Assembly: GCF_029894335.1 (NCBI RefSeq)
Contig: NZ_JARXZC010000055.1
Span: 1-34,656, forward strand
Source: Kitasatospora sp. MAP5-34
Lineage (GTDB): Bacteria; Actinomycetota; Actinomycetes; Streptomycetales; Streptomycetaceae
Direction: 5' to 3'
Length of the DNA: 34,656 nucleotides
Below the pieces are notes generated by a model. The model made no database searches. It had not been told where the DNA came from and saw only the letters and a list, made by a program, of their open reading frames with translations. Below, in pieces: positions 5,960-13,284 of the stretch (its first letter is position 1; each line of letters starts with the position of its first letter). The position numbers and the translations under genes are program-made.

Positions 5960-7789
5960 TCATCCGCTCAGCTGCACGGCCTTGACGATCAACAGGACTG
6001 CGGCGACGACCAGGTAGCCGCGCAGCAGGCTCATCCCCAGCTTCAGTCCGGGCGACCAGACCACAGGTTCCAGCAGGGCCAGCGGTGGCATCCGCCAGGT
6101 GGCCCGCTCGGATCGGGGCACCTCCCCGACCCCCGCCCCTGCCGCCGGCTCGGCCAGGGCTTCGCGCCGGCGTTGGACGCGCAGTACCAGGCCGGCCGCC
6201 AGCAGACCGACCAGCAGGACGGCCGACAGCACCTCGGCGACCAGCGTCGTGTTGAGGGCGGGAAACAGAGTGGTCGCCACCAGGACCCCGGACAGCATGA
6301 GCAGCACCGCGATGATCACCGAGGCCAGTAGGTTGAGCCAGCGCGGGTTGATCCAAGGACCCAGTACCGCACGGTCGTTGCAGAGCAGCAGCAGGAAGAC
6401 GCTCGCGGACGGGAGCAGCAGCCCGGCCAGGGCCTGCACGCTGGTGGTGATCAACCCGAGCGGCGCGCCGGGGATCAGGACGATCGCGGCGGCGAGCAGG
6501 ACCATCGCGGCGTAGCTGCCGTAGAAGGCCTTCGCCTCACCGAAGCTGCGGTGCAGGGAGTGCCGCAGGTTGAAGACGTCGCCGAACGCGTAGCTGGTCG
6601 CCAGCGTCACGGCAGCGGCCCCGACGATGGAGGCGTCGAGCAGCACGACCGCGAAGATGGCGCCGAGCGTACGGCTGTGGTCGCCGAGACGCTCGGCGAC
6701 GCCGAGTGCATCGGTGAACTTCCCCATGGCGGCGGTCCCGGCGACCGCGTAGTCGGCGATGATGATGATGGCGACGGCGCCGCCGACCACGACCAGCGAG
6801 CCGAGCACGGTGTCGGCGCGTTCGTGGCCGATGAAGCGCGGGGTGATCCGCTTGTCGATGATGTTGGACTGCTGGAAGAACAGCTGCCAGGGCGCGACCG
6901 TGGTGCCGACGATCGCGATGATCAGCAGCACCGCGTCCGAGGTGACGCCGCCCTGCACCCCGGGGACGACCAGGTGGTACGCGGCCGAGGCGTAGTGCGG
7001 ATGGCAGAGCAGCGCCAGCGGCACGAGGAGCAGGCTGACCGCGATGAAGGCGAGCATCGCCCGCTCCCAGCGGCGGAAGCTGCCGCTGGCGGTGATCGCG
7101 ACCAGGGCCAGGGCCGCGACGGGCACGGCGAGGTACTTGCTGACGCCGAAGTAGCTCAGCGCGAGCGAGACGCCGATGAACTCCGTGACGATGGTGAGGA
7201 AGTTCAGCACGAACAGGTCACCGACGCTGAACCAGCCCCAGAACCGGCCGAACCGCTCGTTGATCAGGCGGGCGTGCCCGACGCCGGTGACCGCGCCGAG
7301 CCGCACCACCATCTCCTGGTTGACGATCAGCACCGGGATGAGCAGGAGCAGCACCCACATCAGGCTGTAGCCGTAGTTCTGGCCCGCCTGGGCGTAAGTG
7401 GCCACCCCACCCGCGTCGTTGTCCCCGACCATGACGATCAGTCCGGGGCCCAGGATCGCCAGGAAGGTGAGCAGCCGCCGCTTGAGGCTGTGGCTGGAGT
7501 CGTCCTCGTCGAGGCGGATCCGGCCGAGCGCGCCTTCGATGTCGCCGAGGTGCGCCTCGTCCAGCACCGCGCTCGCACGCGCGCTGGGGGCGGGAGCGGG
7601 CTCTACCCGGGCAGGCTCTACCGGGACGGGCTCTACCGGGGCAGGCTCTACCGGGACGGGCTCTACCGGGGCAGGCTCTACCGGGACGGGCCTCTCAGCG
7701 ACGGGCTTCGCCGGAACGGCCGGTGGCGGGGTGGGTCTGCCCGCGTCGGCCGGAGGCGGGGTGGACGAGGGCGGCTGCTGCTCGGTCAT
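5960..7789 (-). CDS. Second NRAMP-family transporter with Pro-rich N-terminus, likely Mg2+ type, 609 aa
   Basis: A paralog of the first NRAMP gene with the same altered signature: GDNDAGG (122-128), where DPGN becomes D125-A-G-G, and TTVAPWQLFFQQS (296-308) in the sixth membrane segment. The cytosolic motif VLDEAHLGDIEGALG lies at 75-89. Before it is a tail of about 70 residues made of VEP-type repeats (VEPAPVEPVP) not present in the paralog, coded by 15/30-bp tandem DNA repeats. The start ATG (7787-7789) overlaps the stop of the upstream CBS/MgtE-N gene as ATGA, so the two are translationally coupled and probably form a sensor-transporter pair. It is convergent with the MgtC gene. No M-box is visible upstream of this pair, so its regulation may differ from that of the first transporter. 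Confidence 0.87.
   Translation of the reverse strand: MTEQQPPSSTPPPADAGRPTPPPAVPAKPVAERPVPVEPAPVEPVPVEPAPVEPVPVEPARVEPAPAPSARASAVLDEAHLGDIEGALGRIRLDEDDSSHSLKRRLLTFLAILGPGLIVMVGDNDAGGVATYAQAGQNYGYSLMWVLLLLIPVLIVNQEMVVRLGAVTGVGHARLINERFGRFWGWFSVGDLFVLNFLTIVTEFIGVSLALSYFGVSKYLAVPVAALALVAITASGSFRRWERAMLAFIAVSLLLVPLALLCHPHYASAAYHLVVPGVQGGVTSDAVLLIIAIVGTTVAPWQLFFQQSNIIDKRITPRFIGHERADTVLGSLVVVGGAVAIIIIADYAVAGTAAMGKFTDALGVAERLGDHSRTLGAIFAVVLLDASIVGAAAVTLATSYAFGDVFNLRHSLHRSFGEAKAFYGSYAAMVLLAAAIVLIPGAPLGLITTSVQALAGLLLPSASVFLLLLCNDRAVLGPWINPRWLNLLASVIIAVLLMLSGVLVATTLFPALNTTLVAEVLSAVLLVGLLAAGLVLRVQRRREALAEPAAGAGVGEVPRSERATWRMPPLALLEPVVWSPGLKLGMSLLRGYLVVAAVLLIVKAVQLSG
7600..7690 (-). repeat. Tandem 15/30-bp repeat coding a Pro-rich linker
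   Basis: On the plus strand GGGCTCTACCGGGGCA and GGGCTCTACCGGGACG-like units alternate about six times with a 15-bp period and a 30-bp higher period. In the gene this codes for the VEPAPVEPVPVEPAP stretch (about residues 36-64). Such repeats change copy number easily, so linker length may vary between strains. Confidence 0.85.
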
Positions 7790-9141
7790 CGGGGCGGCTC
7801 CTGGGAGCGCGCCGCACCGTCGTCGGCCCGGGCGGTGCGGGCTGTGCGGAGGGTGTCCGGCGGTGGGGCGACCTCGCGGTGGCGCCAGTCCTCCGGGAGG
7901 GTGGCCTCCAGTACGTCGTCCACGGTGATCACCCCCAGCAGGTTCCGCTCCTCGTCCACCACCGGCAGGGTGAGCAGGTTGTAGTCGGTCATCAGCAGCG
8001 CCACGTCCACCAGGTCGGTGTCCGCGCCGACCCGGACGGGGTCGCTCTCACTCACCTCGCCCAGCAGGGCGTCGGGGTCGCCCTGGAGCAGGACGACCAG
8101 CCGGGCCACCGCGAGCAGCCGCCCGTCGCCGTCGATGCTGTACACGCTGGTCAGGGCCTCGGTCTGGAGGCTTCGGGCCTCCGCCACGGCGGCCACCGCG
8201 GCCCGTACCGGGGTGTCGGCGGCGAGGGCCAGGAAGTCCATGCCCATCAGACCGCCCGCGCTGGAGGGGTTGAACCCCATCAGGGTGAGGACCTTGGTGC
8301 GCTGCCCGGCCGGGAGCAGGTCCAGGACCGGTCGGCGGCGGCGTTGTGGCAGTTCGGCGATGGCGTCCGCAGCGTCGTCGGCGCGCATCCGGGACAGCAC
8401 GTCCGCGATCTCGGCGTCGGTGCGCGCGCCGAGCAACCGGGAGGCGCGGTCCTCCTCCAACTCCTCGAAGACGTCCGCCTCGAGTTCCGGGTCCTGGTGC
8501 ACCCGGCCGAGGATCTCGTGCTCCTCCTCCTTGGAGGAGTCCTCCAGCAGGTCCGCGATCTGGGCCGGCCGCATCCGGCGGATCCGGGCCGCCGGGCCGC
8601 GCTCCGGGGCGCTGAGGCTGTGGCCGATCAGCGGTTCGAAGGCCTTCCAGTCCCGGTACGTCTGCCCGGCGGTGCGATCCCCGAACAGGCCGAGCAGCCG
8701 GTGGGGCCGGTGCGTGTCCACCCCGGCGACCAGCAACAGGCCTTCGTGCCAGGTCAGTTCGACGTCCGAGGCGCGCACCAGACGAGCTTCGGCGACGTCG
8801 ATCAGCCGGTGGCCGAGTACGTCGGCGCGGAGCAGCACCTCGCCCTCGCGGCGTTCGAACGGGCGGAGGCCGACCTTGGCGCTGGTCAGTTTCAACGCCT
8901 CGTCACCGAGGGAGCCGACCTGTTCGAACGGCACGAACAGCTGCCGCCCGCCGACGCCTGCCACCAACCCCGTCACCTGCGGGTAGTCCACGCCCCTGAG
9001 CCGGACGATCACATCGGCGAGGCGACCCAGCGAGTGGCCCTCCCGGTCCTCCAACGGGCGCTTCAGCAGCGCCGACAGGCTCAGCACGGGCGGCGCGTCC
9101 GCGCGCGCGGGTGGTCGTGAGGAGGACGGACTGACGTTCAC
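7786..9141 (-). CDS. Soluble PRC-barrel / MgtE-N / CBS protein, 451 aa
   Basis: Domains in order: two PRC-barrel-like segments (about 20-90 and 95-155), an MgtE N-terminal superhelical domain (about 185-290, with PAQIADLLED, LSRMRADDAADAIAELP and LLPAGQRTKVLTLMGF) and a CBS pair (about 295-420, ending VVDEERNLLGVITVDDVLEATLPEDW). In MgtE channels the N domain and CBS pair sense cytosolic Mg2+ and gate the pore. Here the membrane part is absent and the gene is coupled by ATGA to an NRAMP transporter instead. The predicted role is a Mg2+-responsive regulator of that transporter. The GTG at 9139-9141 is chosen as start because AAAGG lies 7 bases upstream; an adjacent GTG (9142-9144) or an ATG at 9246 are alternatives, but the extra upstream residues look non-conserved. 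The disordered tail has no visible motif. Confidence 0.85.
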   Translation of the reverse strand: MNVSPSSSRPPARADAPPVLSLSALLKRPLEDREGHSLGRLADVIVRLRGVDYPQVTGLVAGVGGRQLFVPFEQVGSLGDEALKLTSAKVGLRPFERREGEVLLRADVLGHRLIDVAEARLVRASDVELTWHEGLLLVAGVDTHRPHRLLGLFGDRTAGQTYRDWKAFEPLIGHSLSAPERGPAARIRRMRPAQIADLLEDSSKEEEHEILGRVHQDPELEADVFEELEEDRASRLLGARTDAEIADVLSRMRADDAADAIAELPQRRRRPVLDLLPAGQRTKVLTLMGFNPSSAGGLMGMDFLALAADTPVRAAVAAVAEARSLQTEALTSVYSIDGDGRLLAVARLVVLLQGDPDALLGEVSESDPVRVGADTDLVDVALLMTDYNLLTLPVVDEERNLLGVITVDDVLEATLPEDWRHREVAPPPDTLRTARTARADDGAARSQEPPR

Positions 9142-9504
9142 CACTGTGCCTTTCGCAAGGATCGGTCCCACTGCCCCGGCACCCGACGATGCCCGGCGTA
9201 CCGGACGCCCGACCAGGACCATGCCCCACCGACACCGAACCATCACAACCCGTTACCACCGATGGGCGAACACCGGGCCGGCCGCGCCGCCCCCGACCGG
9301 CACGCCGCCCTCCCACTGCACCCGTTCGGGGGCGATGTTGGTCGCTTCGGGTGAAAAAGCAGCCGATCTACGTCATTTTCCATGCCCTGATCACTCTTGT
9401 CGTACTTCATCCCTCATCATCCGAATCGTCAACTACTGCCAGCCACAGGGAGCAACTGTGAGTTATGGGAAGCGGGCACTTGCGGGTTCGGGCGAGGTGA
9501 TCCG
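9142..9504. other. Divergent intergenic region
   Basis: It separates the leftward CBS/NRAMP pair from the rightward surface-protein gene, and both promoters should lie here. The right part (about 9345-9475) is clearly more A/T-rich than its surroundings. I see no good -35/-10 pair, no M-box and no other riboswitch on either strand. Confidence 0.5.
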
Positions 9505-11355
9505 ATGAGGGGCATGCGCCGCTGGGTCCTCCCGCTCGTCGTGCTCTGCGCGTCGAGCAGCGGTCTGATGACCGCCGCACTGCCGGTCGGTGCGCAGGCG
9601 AGGATGTCCACGCAGGCATCACCGCCGGTCGCCACGGCCCCCGAGGCCGCCGACACCTCCGCTTCGATGGCGACTTCGACGGTGCCCGCTCCGGCGCAAC
9701 CCGCAGCCGTGGCACCGGCCGTGGCGCCGGCACCGGGCTCGGCACCCGCGCAGGCAGCGGCACCCGCGCCCGCGCAGGACCGGGGCGACGACGGGGACTG
9801 GAACGACAAGAAGTACTGCCATCTGAAGATCCTCAAGACGGCGGACCGTGACTTCTACCTCCCCGGCCAGAAGGTCACGTACACGATCAAGCTCACCAAC
9901 GACGGCGACGTGCCCATCACCGGGGCGGTCGTCACCGACGACCTGTCCGGCGACCTCGCCGACGCCGTCTACGACAACGACGCCACGGTCGGAGTCGGCC
10001 AACTCTCCTACAACGCGCCCATCCTGACCTGGACCGGCGACCTCAACCCCGGCGACAGCACCTCCGTCGTCTACAGCCTGACCGCCGACAACCCGGACAA
10101 CGGCCCGATGCGGCTGCGCGACGCGGTGACCGGTCCCCCGTTCAGCAACTGCCCGATGGGCACCGAGCCCGGCTGCCACGTCGAGCTCGGGTCGCCGCAC
10201 TGGACGGTCGCCAAGTCCGAGGACAAGACCGACGTCGAGCCCGGTGACGTGATCCACTACACGATCACCGCCACCAACGACGGTACGGTCGACTTCGTCG
10301 GAGCCCGCCAGGCGGGCCTCGAGGACGACATGTCCAAGATCGTCGGCGAGTCCGTCTACGACGCGGACGCGACCGCCGACATCGGGACGGTCACCTTCCA
10401 GGCGCCGTCCTTCGTCATCTGGCGCGGCGACCTCCCGGCCGGTGCGACGGTGACCATCCACCTCTCGATCACCAGCCAGGCCCTCAAGTCGGGCGACACC
10501 GAGCTGGTGAACATCGTCCGCGCGCTCTATCCGCACCACGGCGGGACCGACCTGAGCAACCCGCTACCGCCGCAGACCCGCAGCGGAGGGGTGCCGGCCG
10601 ACTTCCAGCGGAGCCTTCCGGCCCTCCGGCTGCCGAGCCGGCGCGACGACACGCACGTCCCGCAGATCCCGGCCTGCACCGTCGACCCGGCGACCGACTC
10701 CTGCTTCGTCGACGCCGACGAGCCCACGTTCGTCGTCGCCAAGTCGGTGGACCACACGGTGGCGCACCCGGGTGACGTGGTCACCTACCGGGTCGAGTTC
10801 GGCAACACGGGCAACGACCAGTTCCCGGCCGGCGAACTGCCGGTGGTCACCGACGACCTGACCCAGGTGCTGGACGACGCGTCGTTCGTCACGGGCTCGC
10901 TCGCCTCCTCCGTCCCGGCCGCGTCCTTCGACCCGGCGACCAGCAAGATCACCTGGACCGGTCAGCTCACCTCGGGCCAGCAGGGTTACTTCACCTACCA
11001 GGTGCGGGTGAACAACCCCTACCACGGTGACTTCTCGCTCGACAACGTGGTGGTCTCGGAGAAGTCCACCGACTGCAAGACGGGCTCCACCGACACCCGG
11101 TGCCGCACCCACGTCCCCGTCGTCGTGCCGGGCCCGGGTGGTTCGCCGTCGCCGTCGCCGTCGCCGAGCCCGAGCAGCAGCTCGACCCCGCCGGCCCCGC
11201 CGAAGCACCATCAGAAGCCGCACGGCCCGCACGGGAACGAGCTCGCGCACACCGGCGCGAGTGCCACCCCCACGGTGGTCGCCGTCGCCCTGACGCTGCT
11301 CGTCGCCGGCAGCGGGCTCTTCCTCCTGACCCGCCGCCGCTCACGCAAGCACTGA
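9505..11355 (+). CDS. Cell-wall-anchored repeat protein with LAHTG sortase signal, 616 aa
   Basis: Residues 1-33 form a signal peptide. A low-complexity Ala/Pro linker (about 36-92) follows, then three repeats of a DUF11-like beta domain. Each starts like (T/F)VAKS.D.T...PGD...Y.I...N.G, with the first (KILKTADRDFYLPGQKVTYTI) near 108 and the others near 230 and 415. A Ser/Pro spacer leads to LAHTG (about 580-584), a hydrophobic helix and the basic tail RRRSRKH. LAxTG is the signal read by Streptomyces class E sortases, so the protein should be linked to peptidoglycan and project its domains outward. The start at 9505 is chosen because GAGGTGA precedes it and the signal peptide begins there. 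The gene is monocistronic, with a strong terminator 12 bases after the stop. Its ligand is unknown. Confidence 0.85.
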   Translation: MRGMRRWVLPLVVLCASSSGLMTAALPVGAQARMSTQASPPVATAPEAADTSASMATSTVPAPAQPAAVAPAVAPAPGSAPAQAAAPAPAQDRGDDGDWNDKKYCHLKILKTADRDFYLPGQKVTYTIKLTNDGDVPITGAVVTDDLSGDLADAVYDNDATVGVGQLSYNAPILTWTGDLNPGDSTSVVYSLTADNPDNGPMRLRDAVTGPPFSNCPMGTEPGCHVELGSPHWTVAKSEDKTDVEPGDVIHYTITATNDGTVDFVGARQAGLEDDMSKIVGESVYDADATADIGTVTFQAPSFVIWRGDLPAGATVTIHLSITSQALKSGDTELVNIVRALYPHHGGTDLSNPLPPQTRSGGVPADFQRSLPALRLPSRRDDTHVPQIPACTVDPATDSCFVDADEPTFVVAKSVDHTVAHPGDVVTYRVEFGNTGNDQFPAGELPVVTDDLTQVLDDASFVTGSLASSVPAASFDPATSKITWTGQLTSGQQGYFTYQVRVNNPYHGDFSLDNVVVSEKSTDCKTGSTDTRCRTHVPVVVPGPGGSPSPSPSPSPSSSSTPPAPPKHHQKPHGPHGNELAHTGASATPTVVAVALTLLVAGSGLFLLTRRRSRKH

Positions 11356-11366
11356 CCCGACCATGA

Positions 11367-11403
11367 CCGTAGGGCCCGACCGTCAGACGGTCGGGCCCTA
11401 CGG
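11367..11403. terminator. Perfect 17-bp hairpin terminator, likely bidirectional
   Basis: Arms 11367-11383 and 11387-11403 are perfect complements around a CAG loop and are followed by CTTTTCC on the plus strand. It lies between the convergent ends of the LAHTG gene (stop 11355) and the five-gene leftward operon (stop 11452), and can serve both. Confidence 0.9.
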
Positions 11404-11451
11404 CTTTTCCAACCCACTTCGCCTTTCTCCTTGCGTGGTAATGGAAAATCG

Positions 11452-13284
11452 TTAATTCACCGTCGCCCCGAGCCATCCGGCCGAACAGAGGGCGGTGGCC
11501 AGCTCCTCCTGGTAGCAGGCTGCGGCCAGCCACCCGCGTGCGAAGGCGAGTTGGTCGTCGGTGCGCAGCCGGCCGAACACGTCCCGGTCCTGCTCCGCCG
11601 CAGCCGCCCGGAGCGCGGCGAGGAGCTGAGCCGCCGTACCGAGGCCCGCCGCTCGCAGTTGCCGGTCCTCGGTGGCGCTCTGCCCGAAGCCGGCCGCCAG
11701 GGACCGGCGGCCGCTGGTCACCACCTGCTCCAACCGGCGGGTCAGCAGGTGGACGGGAGGCTGTGTCGCGCGCAGGCCCGGCGAGACCACCGGGGAGGCC
11801 GCCGGGGAGCACTCGGCGGGCTCCGACAGCAGGTCCGGCGGCAGGTCCGCGCGCTGCAAGCGCTCCAGGCCAAGGCTGATCCGGCCCTGACGTTCCGCCG
11901 GCAGACCGAGCGTCGCCTCCCCCGGTACGACTCCGGCCGCCAGCAGGCGGAGCCGGGGGTGGGCGGCGCGTTCCAGGCGGCCGACCACGCGTAGCCGCAG
12001 GCCGGGCTCCGAGGCCAGCAGGGCGAGGTTGGCCCCGAAGGCGAGCTGCGGGTCGTCGCCGGCCGGAAGCAGGGCGACCGTCAACCCGGCGCAGTCGGCC
12101 AGGAGTTGCGGGCCGGGCGAGCCGGGGACCCGGCCGGGGCCGAGGACCGTCACGTCGAGAAAGAGCAGGTCCGACCCGGCCGGGCGCAGCTCGTACGGCG
12201 TCCGTTCGGCGGTCAGGGCGCGCTCCACCTGGGCGGCGACCGGCTCCTCCCAGAGCCCGGCGACGGGCGGCTCGTGCCAGCCCGCTCCGGCGGCGCGAAC
12301 CGCCCGGACCCCGCTGCCCGCACCCAGCCGGCCGGAGACCGTCCGGGTGGCGCCCTGGACGACCAGACCTGCCCGGGCCAGCTCGCGGTGCGAGAGCGTG
12401 GCGTCACCAAGCCGGACGGGACGGCCGGCGGCGGCCTGGGCGAGCCCAGCGGCCTCGGCGGGAGCGGCGTGCGGGGTGACGTCGGAGACGGTGGCGAGCC
12501 GGCCGTCGCCGTCCACCACCCAGACCATGGCGCCGGCGTGGGTGGCCGACACGATCGGTTCGGCGAACAGGCCGTACAGGCGCAGCCCGCCGACGTCCCG
12601 GTAGGTCTGGCGCGGTACGCCGCGCAACTCGTCACCCGGCGTACCGGTGCCGAGCAGCGCGGTGGCCACGTCGAGCAGGTCGCGGTAGGAGGTGCTCAGG
12701 TCGGCGAGGCGGTGGTCCGGCTCGGCGGCACGGGCGGCGCGCAGCTGGGAGACCACGGTGACGGCGAGGGCGGCCGGCCGGTACAGGCCGAGCAGCCGGG
12801 CCTGGTGGGCCGTACGCAGCAGCTCGGCCTGCAGGACGCCACCGGCTCCGCTCACCCCGGCGGCGAGGGCGGCGGCGGCGCACCGCCGAAGGCAGGCGAT
12901 CGCGTCGGCCTCGCCCGGGGTGAGCGGAGCCGGTGGCGGAACGTCGCGTTCCTGGGCTTCAGCTGACGGAGCGTCAGAACATGTCGCCTCCGCCACAACG
13001 GCGGCGGAGACGAACGCGGCGCGGTGGAGGCAGGCGGGGGCCAGCAGGCAGCCGCACCGGACGTCGTCGGCCGTCCGGACCACGCCGCCCGGGGCGTGCA
13101 GCAGCAGGGCGGCCTCCTCGTCGATCTCGACCCGCCACTCGTCACCCGTCCGGGTGACCGGCCGGTCGGCGAGCTTGGCGGCCGCGCCGTCCAGCCGCTT
13201 CTGCAGCCGTGGCGACAGTGCGGACACCACCTCCGCGACCACCTCGGGGTGCACCGAGGGCCACTGTGCCTGAAAGCCTGTCAA
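11452..13284 (-). CDS. SWIM zinc-finger protein, last gene of the MoxR/VWA operon, 610 aa
   Basis: A SWIM-type zinc ligand set is visible at C77-G-C79 ... C85-L-H87 (CGCLLAPACLH), preceded by WRVEIDEEAALLL as in other SWIM domains. SWIM domains bind zinc and usually mediate nucleic acid or protein contact. The remaining ~500 residues are Ala/Leu/Arg-rich with no motif I recognise. The TTG at 13282-13284 is taken as start because GGGGAG lies 8 bases upstream and the codon overlaps the previous stop as TTGA; a GTG at 13255 is an alternative. It is the last of five leftward genes. E. coli YehQ, in the comparable yeh cluster, is also a SWIM protein. The role is likely within the complex formed by the neighbours, which is inference. 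Confidence 0.75.
   Translation of the reverse strand: MTGFQAQWPSVHPEVVAEVVSALSPRLQKRLDGAAAKLADRPVTRTGDEWRVEIDEEAALLLHAPGGVVRTADDVRCGCLLAPACLHRAAFVSAAVVAEATCSDAPSAEAQERDVPPPAPLTPGEADAIACLRRCAAAALAAGVSGAGGVLQAELLRTAHQARLLGLYRPAALAVTVVSQLRAARAAEPDHRLADLSTSYRDLLDVATALLGTGTPGDELRGVPRQTYRDVGGLRLYGLFAEPIVSATHAGAMVWVVDGDGRLATVSDVTPHAAPAEAAGLAQAAAGRPVRLGDATLSHRELARAGLVVQGATRTVSGRLGAGSGVRAVRAAGAGWHEPPVAGLWEEPVAAQVERALTAERTPYELRPAGSDLLFLDVTVLGPGRVPGSPGPQLLADCAGLTVALLPAGDDPQLAFGANLALLASEPGLRLRVVGRLERAAHPRLRLLAAGVVPGEATLGLPAERQGRISLGLERLQRADLPPDLLSEPAECSPAASPVVSPGLRATQPPVHLLTRRLEQVVTSGRRSLAAGFGQSATEDRQLRAAGLGTAAQLLAALRAAAAEQDRDVFGRLRTDDQLAFARGWLAAACYQEELATALCSAGWLGATVN

Noticed and set aside
6551..7984. 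Long plus-strand frame opposite the second NRAMP
   Set aside because: His/Asp/Val-rich mirror of the real gene, with no ribosome site.
9142..9504. Possible second M-box before the CBS/NRAMP pair
   Set aside because: None of the conserved M-box segments could be found on the minus strand.
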